NCBI GenBank assembly: GCA_900095095.1
Contig: FMBT01000569.1
Span: 1 to 49,014, forward strand
Origin: Fragilariopsis cylindrus CCMP1102
Taxonomy: Eukaryota > Bacillariophyta > Bacillariophyceae > Bacillariales > Bacillariaceae
DNA: 49,014 nt
Direction of reading: 5' to 3'
This document shows positions 1 to 10,678 of the stretch, piece after piece. A program made the position numbers and the translations under genes. Positions within the stretch are counted from its first letter, which is position 1. The number at the start of each line of letters is the position of its first letter. The notes beneath the pieces are model-generated. The model made no database searches and had not been told where the DNA came from. It saw only the letters and a program-made list of their open reading frames with translations.

Positions 1-443
1 ATACCAAGGTCGTTGTTGTTCTTCTTCTTCGTCGTCGTTGCCGTTTTCGGTTACCGTAATTCGAGCGATATGGTTGATCAATTCGCGGATGGCTTCAACA
101 CCACCCCTAGCGCAAGTCATACCGAATTTCGTAATCGCGTTGTCTACGAAATGTTGATGGATGTCACCACCAATCGAATATATCTCCCTTCCACGATCTG
201 CACCTATTCGTGATGAAATCGGTGTCTGATCACCATCTCCTAAAGGATCAGCGTCATTCTTATCACAATCTGTTCCAACCTCGATAGAGGATAACGTATC
301 ACGTATAATCGATTTCTGTTTTTGTAGTGAGTGCGTCGTGAATGTATCCAATATTTGATTAGTTTCGATGGATTGTTTCACCCTTCCCGATTGGCGTGAC
401 CTTCAAAATCAATTATCACCTCATCGTTATCATTGGATGGCAT
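1..443 (-). CDS. Unknown protein, 5' part, running off the left edge
   Basis: A minus-strand coding region starts at an ATG at 443-441, with a TTTAAATA box about 25 bases upstream, and stays open to the window edge. The first 21 codons (MPSNDNDEVIIDFEG...) end at an in-frame TGA just after a GGG run (381-383). One additional G there joins them to the following long open frame, which continues VKQSIETNQILDTFTTH and later GGVEAIRELINHIARITV, then an acidic DDEEEEQQ tract at the edge. Base use and acidic, Gln-rich composition match the neighbouring genes, so I take it as real. I do not recognise the family. The break is probably an assembly indel, though a non-obvious intron cannot be excluded. 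The 3' part lies outside the window. Confidence 0.55.
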
Positions 444-914
444 TTTTTTCGTGGAAAGTCTGGGGTATTTAAACCTGCCTCTTCGTTGTGATGTTCACTA
501 ACAGAAGCAATCAATCTTAACGTTGTGAGTTATGATTGTTGATGGCTCACCAGTTTCAGAAAAGGTCTACAAGACTGATTCGATTCGTGATTGAAGTTGT
601 CTATCTATTTTTTGAATTTTTCATTTATTTTATGAAATTTGGTTCAAACATGTGCATTATTGATCATTTTTCGCCACTCCGATTTGATTTTTTCCACGAT
701 AAGATTCAAAATCAAAATGAAATCGATGCTTTGTTAATATAAAACTGTATTTATTGTTCATGCATAGTCCTGCAAAAGTACATGTGGTAATTGAATAGAT
801 AAAGTTATTCCATCGAGTATACGTATCTCGTCATTACAAACAGCAATAGCTGAGGGCGACGGAAGAAAAATTCCCACAGCAACAAATCACAAACAACTGA
901 GACGACGACAAATA
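444..914. promoter_or_regulatory. Divergent intergenic region
   Basis: The 471 bases separate the start codons of the left minus-strand gene and the first LRR gene, so both promoters should lie here. A TTTAAATA box sits near 468 for the minus-strand gene. The stretch is very AT-rich. One 68-codon open frame at 536-742 is rich in Phe and Ile and looks like chance. I see no repeat or RNA gene. Confidence 0.4.
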
Positions 915-3819
915 ATGATTTCACCTGGTACCGTAACCAGAGACAATGACAATGCCGATGTTACTATGGGGGACAAAATAATGATAGTAGTGGTCTAACT
1001 ATTGTTACGTCTATGGATAGCACCCCAAACAATGATGACGGAGTCGTCGTGCTTGTTTTCAGCACAACGCCTTCATCCACCACAATAAGTTCGGCGAGTT
1101 CTCCTTCTGCGATTAGTCCGGAAGCTCGACGGATAGCTTCGGCTTTATTAGTAGATGACGAGAAACAACGGATGACGATGAAAACGCTTTCGTAACGAAT
1201 AACAGCAACCGTGATTACCTTTGGGGGTACCACCCCCTCTTGACGACGACGACGATGAAGAAATACAAGAATCGTCACATCATCATCATTCTCTTCCCGA
1301 TGCAGAAGAACTCAAAATGTCCGTCCTAGCAGCGAAGAAAAGTTCATCTGCGAATGATGACAATAGCAGTAGCTATAAGACAATGAAAATTATTCTAATT
1401 GCGTTTTGACGTTCCTTTTCTTTATTGCTGTCATATTAGGATTTGTCTTGGGAGTAACAGAAGATCGTAACAATAATAATTCGAATAATTATGATGATGA
1501 TGAATTCAAACAACAACAATTACAAAACCAACAGCAAAATACCTTCGGTGGTGATAACAGCAATAGCGAAAAAGAATATCGATTGCGTTCCTTACAAGAT
1601 TATTTTATAAAACATGGTGTTACATCAGAAATTGATTTTGATAATAGTATATCAGTAAATTCACCACAATTCCAAGCTGTACGATGGTTAGCTAATCAAG
1701 ATTATGAACAGTATACTACATCATTGGATCTAGCAACAATTAGTACGTCACAAAAAGATTTAACAACACGGGAGGGGTATGAATTAGTAACACGATATAT
1801 AATGGCTGTATTATTTTATACGACAAAAGGTAAAAATTGGGATAGTGAATTAAATTTTCTAAATAATAATAAAGCTACATGTGATTGGTATGAAATTTTT
1901 CCACCACCTATTGGTCAAGTTGGTGTATTATGTAATCAAAAGACACAACAGATTATTGGTCTTTCTTTGAGTAAGTTTTTCACTGTTTCTGTTCTTTATG
2001 TTACTAATTATCATTACCAGTATACATTCGAGTGTTATTATTTCAATTTTCTTTTCCGTTTTGTAGGCATATGTATGCCGTAATACATGGATAATATTGA
2101 CGCGAGAATTAAAACTCATCCATTTTTTCTTTCACCGTATGACGTATTCATAAAATAAACAATTTACGTATGATCAACCAATCAGTCAGTAACAACGTTG
2201 TTGGGAAACTTCCAACAGAATTATCACATCTAACAACATTAACGTATTTGGAATCGATTGGTAACTCTATAACAGGAACGATCCCAAATGAATGGGGGGC
2301 ATTAACAGCATTACGAACTCTTGTTGTGGCGTTTAATGAACTAACAGGAACAATTCCATCTTGGTTCCCGGAGAAATTTACCGACATGGAATTTTTATAT
2401 TTAAGTAATAATATGTTGACCGGTACTATTCCAGAAGAATTCGTTGAATTTCAAAGATTATCAGTATTAGCATTGGATGATAATAGTCTCTCAGGATCAT
2501 TGGATATCATTTGGGACCTTCCTGCTACTCTCGAGTATGTATTCTTAGAAGATAATGAAGTTACTGGTACATTGCCCGCACGTATTACCGAGTCACAGCC
2601 ACTTCTTATTAATTTAGATATATCCTCGAATCGATTGGGTGGTTCGTTACCTGAAGATTTGTTTCAATTATCACATTTGGAAATCCTTGATTTACATGGT
2701 AACTTATTCCAATCAACAATACCACAAGATATATATCCTGATAGTGAACGATTGAAGTTTATTGCTCTTCATAAGAATGTAATCGATGGTACAATACCAT
2801 CTACAATCGGAAATCTACGAGGATTGTCACATTTGGATGTTACGTACAATCGACTTAACGGAACAATCCCAATTGATATGGAACGATTAAGTGATATGAC
2901 GTATCTATTTTTGGGTGAAAATAATTATAAGAAGGGACCAATACCCAGCTTAATATATTCTATGGGAAAGTTACGTGAACTATCATTAAAGAGTTCAAAC
3001 CTACTGGGAACAATTTCGAATGTAATCGGTGCATTGGATGATTTAATCGTGTTAGATCTAGATGATAATTTATTAACTGGATCGATACCAGCAGAAATTG
3101 GGTTACTAACGAATCTTCAATTTTTACTTTTAAATCGGAATGAATTGTCATCATCAATCCCATCACAATTGGAAAATATGGATCAATTGCGTAAGTTCAA
3201 GTGTTTTCTGTATATGGCTTTCCCTGTATAGCTTGATTGGTTGTACCTCTCACACACAAAACATTGTCCATATTTTTCTTTACTTTTTCGTGTATCAGAA
3301 TTTCTTTTACTAGACAATAATCACTTATTTGGTGATTTGACTGCCACGTGTACTACGTTGGAAGAAATGCTTAATGTTGTTTACGTCGATTGTGAAGAAA
3401 TAACTTGTTCGCCAGGATGTTGTACTTGTTGTGTTGATGGTCAAACTTGTCATGACAATAATTGTGAGTGACTTATTTGTTACATTCGTATTTGTACTGC
3501 ACATCACGTTTACTAGTAGAACAAAAAAAACAGCTTCAGTTCGCGTTGCTTTGCAATATTCCAAGCGATACTTGCTCATCATAATTTCTAACTTTTTCTA
3601 TTATTTCCCCTTTCTTTTCACGTCAAACTTGTACGATTGTATTGTGACAAACAAAACAAAAACAGAATAAGTAGTAATGATCCTGTATGGGAGGCAGAAT
3701 ATAAGAGACAATTCTTTGATTTTTCTGGTATTGGGAAGGGCCATGAAGGATATTATAACAAGGACGGCGACGATGATGATACACATTATTCGAATATTCA
3801 CAATGATGATTTCAAGTGA
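915..3819 (+). CDS. Membrane-anchored leucine-rich repeat protein (LRR gene 1)
   Basis: Four exons are proposed: 915-1970, 2186-3190, 3299-3467 and 3666-3819. The protein has an acidic, His- and Asp-rich N-terminus, one membrane segment (about 1385-1455), and an N-terminal LRR cap with SPQFQAVRWLAN and CDWYEIFPPP. About 14 LRR units of the form LxxLxxLxLxxNxLxGxIP follow, then a Cys-rich cap (CSPGCCTCC) and an acidic tail containing NDPVWEAEYKR. This layout is typical of diatom type II LRR surface proteins; ligand and role are unknown. The frame is broken four times before the LRRs, at G5 968-972, GG 1170-1171, G5 1223-1227 and T4 1404-1407. Each break fits one missing base, and with four bases added the spliced length is 796 codons. 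The last donor (GTGACT at 3468) is weak and was chosen to keep the tail in frame. It is paralogous to the gene at 15661. The start codon is less certain than the LRR body. Confidence 0.8.
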
Positions 3820-3950
3820 GTCGATTTCGAGTCAAAGGATCACGGAATGCCGTATGCCATTCAAGCTATAGTACAGTAACAATAAAATATTTAAAAAATT
3901 AACTTCCAATCAGAAATTACAGTTTGTGTGGTAGTTCTTCGTTATTAATT

Positions 3951-3968
3951 CTTTCTCTCTCTCTCTCA
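3951..3968. repeat. CT microsatellite between convergent genes
   Basis: A run of CT dinucleotides lies in the 204-base gap between the 3' ends of LRR gene 1 and the phosducin-like gene. Nothing else is visible in this gap. Confidence 0.8.
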
Positions 3969-4023
3969 ACGGTATCATAGACAATTACTATATTTGTGTG
4001 TTCATTTTGTTCAAGAAGTATTT

Positions 4024-4899
4024 TTATATTACATTCCATTTTTGAAATAATTCTTCCAGGTAGGCTCTTGATGGGAATTCCCCTCTTCGTGTAGCAATCC
4101 ATTCATATTGTTTAATCCCATTACGATAGGCAAACATTGCAGGTACATTATCAGCAGGCCAATTAGGTATAGCATCATCCGCATTAATAGTCAACAGACG
4201 CAGTCGTCGCGATTTTTTTGTTCTTCGACCGCAATTATCTTCATCTTCATCATCATCATCATCATCATCGGAGCTGTAATCATTATTATTGTTATTGTTA
4301 TTATTGCTATTATTGTATTCTCGTGATATTTGATGTAATTCTTGTACTACATGATCTTTTAAATTACCAGAATTTTCAGTCATTGTTATTATTACCCACT
4401 TTCCATCCATAGATGCATCATTGACTTGTTCCTTCCAATCATTTCGTGTTATATGTATTATTGAAGTAGAATCATAATGATTATTTGATGATGATAACGC
4501 TACTTTGATCTTATTCTTCTCATCGTGTTGTTTCAATTGTTCTATTCGTTCTTGTCGATATCGTTGCATAAAAGCTTCACCATCAGGATCATCATCCTCA
4601 AATGAGTCATCGTCATCATCTTCGTCATTTACTTCTGCTTCTTCATTGTTCGATTGTTTATTGATTTGGATATCGGTCCATGATTTGACATGTTTCTTGC
4701 TATGTTTCTTATCATGATCTTTTTCTTCTTCTATTAGACGAATTGCTTCCTCAAGTGATGCACCCTTTGCCATTAATGATTGTTCTTTCGTCACGATCTT
4801 TCTTCGTATTAATTCATCATCAAATTCTGTTGTTGCTGTTGTATACTCATGAGAAGGTTTAGAGGTTGAATACTTGGTAACACCACGACCTTGCATCAT
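4024..4899 (-). CDS. Phosducin-like protein (PDCL3/VIAF type)
   Basis: This is an uninterrupted single-exon frame of 291 residues. The N-terminus has the family's TEFDDELIRRK segment. It is followed by an acidic linker (DDDDDSFEDDDPDGEAFM) and the helix QRYRQERIEQLK that precedes the thioredoxin-like fold. The fold includes WKEQVNDASMDGKWVIITM and, near the C-terminus, TINADDAIPNWPADNVPAMF, which matches the phosducin-like consensus around the cis-proline region. There is no CxxC motif, as expected for this non-redox branch. Family members act with the CCT chaperonin in folding tubulin and actin; that role is inferred by homology. An Asn/Asp-rich insert of about 35 residues interrupts the fold near residue 200. 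The gene faces the LRR gene tail to tail. The start is MMQGRGV; either of the two ATGs could be used. Confidence 0.85.
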   Translation of the reverse strand: MMQGRGVTKYSTSKPSHEYTTATTEFDDELIRRKIVTKEQSLMAKGASLEEAIRLIEEEKDHDKKHSKKHVKSWTDIQINKQSNNEEAEVNDEDDDDDSFEDDDPDGEAFMQRYRQERIEQLKQHDEKNKIKVALSSSNNHYDSTSIIHITRNDWKEQVNDASMDGKWVIITMTENSGNLKDHVVQELHQISREYNNSNNNNNNNNDYSSDDDDDDDEDEDNCGRRTKKSRRLRLLTINADDAIPNWPADNVPAMFAYRNGIKQYEWIATRRGEFPSRAYLEELFQKWNVI

Positions 4900-5206
4900 T
4901 ACAAATAATTATATATTCGATGCAATAATCGACAGTGCTATAATGATAGTACAAATTGTAGATGGATTATATATTGCTTGTTTGAGTTTGTGGTAGTACA
5001 ATGACAACGATGATGTGATGATGTTGATGATAATTAGGTTCAGGCGCTCATTTAGCGCTAAAATAAAGAAAAATGGTCTGTCCGTTATTCGACATCAAAG
5101 ATTTATAAGATCCTTGTTTATTTTAGATGTTGTTGCATAGATTTTATTCCATATTAGAAAATCAAACGAAATAGATGTTGATCGCATATAGTCTGTTCTA
5201 TTCATT
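4900..5206. promoter_or_regulatory. Divergent promoter region
   Basis: These 307 bases lie between the start codons of the phosducin-like gene and the inositol-monophosphatase family gene. The stretch is AT-rich with GATGATGTTGATG-type runs and a small GCGCTCATTTAGCGC inverted repeat (5043-5057). No gene is visible. Confidence 0.4.
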
Positions 5207-6532
5207 ATGTCGCCATTAGTAATACGTAACTACAATATGCCATCCCGTATGCTACTACTGCTGCCTTTGTTGCTACATGTACTGATACCTGTTAAATTGC
5301 TGCTTTCCCCAGCTGCTGTCACAGCCTTTGTCTTTGTCCCCACGGTTCCAACAGCTTCTACTACCGGTAGTCTTCATAAAGTAATTCCGAGCTATTCTAC
5401 CGTCACCAGTACGTCTGTTCCTTCTTCCCCTTGGTTCTTCAGAAGAATACCAGCAATACAAACGCACTTACTAGCATCAACAACAAAACAAAAGGACGAC
5501 GACAACGAGAGCAACAGCAACAATAATAGTGATACTGTGCCATCTGAATTATTATTAGAAGAAGTACTACGTGTTGCGATTGATGCATCCAAAAAAGCAG
5601 GAGAAATTATATTGGGCAATGCAGGTGGTGCAGAAGTGACACAACGAAAAGCAAATAGTCGTGATTTATTAACTTTAATTGATCCATTATGTGAAAAAAC
5701 AATCAAGACCACAATTTTAGATGCATTTCCTAATCATGCCTTTTTAGGTGAAGAAGATGTTCCACCCGGAAAGGAGGCAAGTGCTGCTGCTATTGATGAA
5801 ATATTAAAAACAAGTGGTGGTGATTGGTTATGGATCGTGGATCCTATTGATGGTACCACAAATTTCGTACATGGTATGCCATTGAATATGCCATCCATTG
5901 CTGTGGCATATAAAGGTGAAGTTGTGGTAGGTGTGATCAATGATCCACATCGAAATGAAGTATTCACAGCAACGAAGGGTGGGGGTTCGTTTTTAAATGG
6001 TGAATTGATTGAAGTTGGACCACAAAATGAACTTGGAGATGCCGTTGTTGCTATGGGATCACCACCGGCGGAAGAAAGTTTAAAAATGAGTTTAATCGGC
6101 GTACAAGCATTAATGCCAAAAGTTCGTACCATCCGTATGTTAGGATCAGCTGCAATTATGTTAGCATGGATTGCAAATGGACGACTTACAGCATATTGGG
6201 AGTACGATCTAAGGTTAGTATATAGTATATAATAAACATAGTATGTTGCTTATATCATATACATCGCAATGCGTACGGGGAAGGATATAGAAAGATTGTC
6301 TACTCTGCTCCTCACACATTTTTTTCTTCTCTCGACTCTGACTCTGACTCTAACTCGCATTATTAGTTCATGGGATATTGCTGCGGGAGCGTTGATAATA
6401 AAAGAAGCAGGAGGTAATTTCACCGATCTAGCTGGTGATGAATTTACGTTGAGGACGAGAAAAATTGTCGCTAGTAATGGGATGATACACGATGAGTTAC
6501 TGAGTGTTTTGAATGATGCAGGTGTCGTTTAG
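5207..6532 (+). CDS. Inositol-monophosphatase family phosphatase, probably plastid-targeted
   Basis: Exons 5207-6213 and 6367-6532 (GT-AG intron) give 390 residues. A hydrophobic signal peptide ([16 protein letters not shown]) is followed by AVTAFVFVP, an A-F motif typical of stramenopile plastid import, and a Ser/Thr-rich transit segment. The catalytic domain starts near residue 115. Metal-binding motifs are GEED at 181-184, [14 protein letters not shown] at 209-222, and [10 protein letters not shown] across the splice at about 336. These are the diagnostic inositol-monophosphatase residues for Mg-dependent phosphate-ester hydrolysis. The sub-family substrate (inositol phosphate, galactose-1-phosphate or histidinol phosphate) cannot be told from sequence alone. 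ATG 5207 is the first start; ATG 5237 would give a cleaner signal peptide. No frame break is present. Confidence 0.9.
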
Positions 6533-6827
6533 TGGTACAAGAATTTGTGGAATTCCGAAGGAAAATCTCTAGCTTAATTGAATAATTTATTTTTGATATG
6601 TAATAAAATATTTTATAACAATGATTATAATAGTATGAACAACTGTAAGTATTCTAATGTATTGTATGGTATTGAAAACAGTAACGATATAATATAACCA
6701 AGTAGACGCGTACGTGGGAAAGTGTGACGATAGTAGAGCACAGTAGATTGATGAGGATGCGACGATTATGTTCCTTCCCGTTTTTTCGGACTGAGGAAGA
6801 GCATAAGAAACCAGACTTACAACTATC
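6533..6827. other. Convergent 3' gap
   Basis: These 295 AT-rich bases lie between the 3' ends of the phosphatase and lactonase genes. AATAAA-like signals occur near 6603. No gene or repeat is visible. Confidence 0.4.
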
Positions 6828-8651
6828 TTAAGCCTTTTCTGCTAAAAGCTTTCTCAATGATTCAATCTCGCGTTTCGCCTTAGCAAGTTCGGCTTTGATG
6901 GTATTATCTTCGCCAGGGAATCCTTGTCCCCATGCAGGAACAGTACTATCTTCACTTTCGTCTGAACCCATACTAGTACCACGACTACGCCCTTCTTGGA
7001 TAGAAGATACAGTGGTAGCAGTAGTATGTGATGAAATCAACATCTCGCTGAGATTTAATTGTGATTGTAGTGGAGGAGTTTCATCCTCAGTATGAGTTGG
7101 ACAGCAACAAACAAAGTTCGGTGACGAGACACGATATTCATTACCAGAATATTTAAGTTGACCATTGCTCAGATTAAAATTGAACACTGCAATTGAATTA
7201 GAATCTTGATTGGCAACCAATAAGTATTGACCAGAATTATCAAACTGAAAATGCCGTGGTGTTTCCCCGCGTGTATGGAAGCATCCGACTGTTTGGAGTT
7301 CTCCCCGTTTCGATCCTTTACTTTTCACACGAAAGACAGTGATTGATTGATGACCACGATTCGAAACAACAACGTAACGACCAGATTTGTGTACACACAT
7401 ACGACCGCAGGTATTCATAGTAGTAGGAAAAGCGTGGGGAATAGTCTTAATGGATTGGACTAAGCGAAGAGTCGATTGACCTTTGAATCGATTCATATCC
7501 TCACCATTCTTCGAGGCATTATAGATTTGATCTAATAGTTCCCGGTCAACTTCGAATACAGCAACCTATAATACAATACAATGTTAAAGGACGAAAGGAT
7601 AAAGAAGGAAAGGCAGGGTTCAGAATTAGTGTCAATTATCAAGTGCAGACAAATATCAAAAGATAACACAGTCGGTCGACTTACCGTAGAACTTAATTCA
7701 TTGACAACATATGCAATATTATATTGTGGATGAAATTCAAAATATCGTGGCCCGTCAGGTTTACCAGTGCAAAGACCAGATGGCATTACATTTAATTCGA
7801 TAGCAATATTCCCTTCAATGCATCATAATAAAATTCACGTACTAAATCTTTTCCTAAATCGGGAACGTATGCAACTCGACCAACAAATGGATCCAAAACT
7901 ATGCATGTGAATGTGGATCAGCTTGTCGTGCGGATATCGTATCATCGTCATTAAAGGAATGATTAGCACCACCGTCTAATTTTCTTGGAGCAATCATTGT
8001 CTTTCCCTGATTGGGATCGTATATGTTCTTAACACCATCTGATGATAATTTACCAGTATCTGGATCAATTGGTATAACAACTAATGTTGAATTCCAATAA
8101 TTAACTGCTAATAGATTCCGTTGTGCCTTATCAATTGTTAAGTAACATGTTGATGTGCCACCAGCATCAACAGGATCACCAAATTGTTCAATGTACCGTC
8201 ACCTTTTAATTTATATGCAATAATTTTTCCATTCTCGTGACAATCCTCTGTACAGGTATAAACCACATTCAATCTTGGATGATGACGTGAAAATGCTGGA
8301 TTCTTAATAACAGAGGCATTACCTTGTACATTTAATAATACAAGTGATCCATCTGATGGATGGAATTGGTATACGTAGATAGAATCTGTTGCTTCTGTAC
8401 CACGAGGACCGTGAGCTGTGTTGTGCAAGTGAAAGCGAATTAACGGAACGATAAGGATGACGAATGCAAGCAAGCAAGCAACGTAATATGTGAGGAATAT
8501 TGATAGGAGGAAGAAGCTGTACCGTATCGTCTGTGAATGTGGTAAGATACGATAACTTACCAAGTTTATCAAAATCAGAATAGGATGTAACAAAGAAGAG
8601 TTGATCATCTTCGTCGGCATTCATTTGGTCGAACTCATTTTGAACACTCAT
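6828..8651 (-). CDS. Lactonase-family beta-propeller protein (6-phosphogluconolactonase-like, YbhE type)
   Basis: Exons 8651-8561, 8415-7685 and 7565-6828 are joined by GT-AG introns. Family motifs appear in order: DQLFFVTSYSD, NPAFSRHHPRLNVVYTC, GGTSTCYLTIDK, NYWNSTLVV, the metal-site motif DPHSHA, VLDPFVGRVAYVPDLG, GPRYFEFHPQYNIAYVVNEL, GRMCVHKSGRYVVVSNRGH, and TRGETPRHFQFD. This is the seven-bladed lactonase fold (PF10282). Members hydrolyse 6-phosphogluconolactone or related sugar lactones; the exact substrate is not proven here. No signal peptide is visible, so it is probably cytosolic. A C-terminal coiled coil (KAELAKAKREIESLRKLLAE) is an addition to the fold. Exon 2 has three single-base breaks (about 8181, 7901 and 7812). 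Adding three bases gives exactly 521 codons, so I read them as assembly indels rather than gene decay. Confidence 0.82.
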
Positions 8652-9765
8652 GATGATTGCTTAGCTTGACAGTATTATTATTAGTAGTAGTATTATCGAC
8701 AAAAAGATTATGATGTATTATATTTTATTCTATGAAAGATGTATGTAGTAGTCTCTAGCGTTTGATTATTTATTGTATTTGATTAGTTTGTTTTTGATTG
8801 TCCAAGTTTTATGAGACGATCGAGAGAGGTAAGGAATATATGATGAGGAGGAGCGTTGGAAGAAATTGCTATTTGGATTGATTGATATGTTGTCAATATT
8901 TTCTATGTGCTAATTGTGTGTGATACGGAGTAGGTTTGTGATGGCAATTCTGTTAGTCGTATCAATATCGGTTTTGTCGTTTTTCTTCTTCTCGAAAGAA
9001 CAAAAATCAACGTGATATAAAGCGAGACGGTCCACGATCGTAAGGACGATCAAGTTTTTTTATCACTTCAACGAGAAAAAGAGGAATTCACAAAACTGGA
9101 AGAAAAGAGCGGTGTCAAGAGAATTTCGCATGGAAAGCGAAGACTTATTATGTGAAGTTATTGGTTTTAGTAAAAAGAAATTAACAGATGTCATGAGAAT
9201 TTCCGCCAGAAAGACCTAAGTCTCTGAATTTATTGGTTTTAGTAAGAAGAAATTAACATATGGTTTTTGATGGTCCTTTTGCGCGGTAAAATAATGATTG
9301 CATTTTGTTTTTCAAAATTAGTCAATAGCTCTACTGAAAAGTAGGAATTGAAAAATGTTCATAAAACAGGTTTTACCGTAGCCTCACAGGTTCGCCAACT
9401 ATCTGGGCATATATAATATTTTGTACAACAGTAGCACGACTGATAATATAATCCGGGGAATTGAGGTGTCACCATCAAGAGATATCTCGCTTGAGTCAAT
9501 GACATCGTCGACAATCAATCAAGCACAGCACAACACAAACAACAGAATCATATCTATCATCATTCACCCTCAAAGAACGCAATAAAGAGAACGAAGTCAG
9601 TCGTACAAAACAAGGAAAAAAGAAATCAACTGGCTGGAATAAAAAGTGGACAGAGCTCCGAATAATTAATAAACATAAACAGAAAATAGCGAAACAGAGA
9701 AAGAAAGGAAGAGAAAAATAGACAAGTTAGTGTAAAACAAAAACAACAGAACAACATTATCAAAT
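8652..9765. promoter_or_regulatory. Divergent intergenic region with a tandem repeat
   Basis: This 1.1 kb region separates the lactonase and dehydrogenase start codons. It contains a two-copy 76-base tandem repeat (9114-9262, listed separately) and a TATA-like CATATATAATATT at 9409. A long purine- and A-rich leader runs just before the dehydrogenase ATG. No coding region is supported. Confidence 0.45.
9114..9262. repeat. Two-copy 76-base imperfect tandem repeat
   Basis: Copies begin at 9114 and 9190. Both start GTCA[A/T]GAGAATTTC and both end in a shared block, TTATTGGTTTTAGTAA[A/G]AAG followed by AAATTAACA. The middle of the unit has diverged. It lies within the dehydrogenase upstream region. 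Confidence 0.8.
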
Positions 9766-10644
9766 ATGAGTCCAACAGCAGGATTCAAAAATAAGGTCAT
9801 TGTCGTTACCGGTGCGGGAGGTAATTTTGGAAGAGAAGGATGTTTATACTTTGTGCAACGAGGTGCTAAGGTCGTCGCTATGGATAATAATCAAGCAGCA
9901 TTAGAAGAAACTGCTACGTACATCAAAAATCAGTTGTCAGATTCAGATGATGATGATGTCTTAGATTCATTATTTGTCGTTGCGTGTGATGTAACTGACG
10001 TAACTAGTGTCGAAAATGCTGTCGATTCTGCTGTAAAACAATTTTCAAGAATTGATTTATGTTGGAATAATGCTGGATATCAAGGTCAGATCAAACCTAC
10101 ATTGGAATATGATTGTAAAGATTTTGCATTAGTTATGAATGTTAACGTAACTGGTATGTTCATTGTATTACAAACAATTGCAAAACAAATGGTCAAACAA
10201 CAAAAGAAAGACGACGATAAATATGTCGAAGAACCGACAAAGTATTCGATTGTTAATACATCAAGTGTGGCAGGATTACGTGGTACGCCCGCAATGGTTG
10301 CATACGCGTCAAGTAAGGCTGCTGTTTTAGCAATGACTGTATCAACGTCGAAGGATTTAGCACCATACAACATACGTGTAAATGCTATCAGTCCTGCATT
10401 AATCGGACCAGGTTTTATGTGGGACCGTCAAAATGAACTTCATGCCAAAAGTGGTTCACCATACTTTGCTACCGATCCAAATCAAGTTGCACAAAATAAG
10501 ATCAATAGTGTACCAATGAAACGATTAGGAACAATCCGGGAAGTTCTTCAATCAGTATCATTCTTACTAAGTGATGAATCGAGTTATACTACTGGTACCA
10601 ATTTAGTTATAGATGGTGGAATGAGTGCTGGTCTGAAGTGTTAA
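9766..10644 (+). CDS. Short-chain dehydrogenase/reductase (classical SDR)
   Basis: An intact single exon encodes 292 residues. The Rossmann nucleotide-binding motif TGAGGNFG is at residues 15-22, the adenine-pocket DV of ACDVTD near 75, and the structural NNAG at 101-104. The catalytic Ser is in NTSSVAG (about 166) and the YxxxK pair is Tyr180/Lys184 (YASSK). The C-terminal substrate loop VNAISPALIGPGF and the terminal IDGGMSAG complete the fold. It should be a cytosolic NAD(P)H-dependent oxidoreductase, as no targeting peptide is visible. The substrate cannot be assigned. A five-residue Asp tract (DSDDDDV) sits in a surface loop. The ATG follows an A-rich leader, and an AAT microsatellite starts just after the stop codon. 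Confidence 0.93.
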   Translation: MSPTAGFKNKVIVVTGAGGNFGREGCLYFVQRGAKVVAMDNNQAALEETATYIKNQLSDSDDDDVLDSLFVVACDVTDVTSVENAVDSAVKQFSRIDLCWNNAGYQGQIKPTLEYDCKDFALVMNVNVTGMFIVLQTIAKQMVKQQKKDDDKYVEEPTKYSIVNTSSVAGLRGTPAMVAYASSKAAVLAMTVSTSKDLAPYNIRVNAISPALIGPGFMWDRQNELHAKSGSPYFATDPNQVAQNKINSVPMKRLGTIREVLQSVSFLLSDESSYTTGTNLVIDGGMSAGLKC

Positions 10645-10645
10645 T

Positions 10646-10647
<2 letters not shown>

Positions 10648-10678
<31 letters not shown>
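10648..10678. repeat. AAT microsatellite
   Basis: About ten AAT units start immediately downstream of the dehydrogenase stop codon, inside its presumed 3' UTR. Confidence 0.9.

Noticed and set aside
536-742. 68-codon open frame
   Set aside because: Phe/Ile-rich composition expected from AT-rich non-coding DNA; no domain, and it lies in the divergent promoter region.
5273-6132. Long minus-strand open frames opposite the phosphatase gene
   Set aside because: Shadow frames created by codon bias of the intact plus-strand gene.
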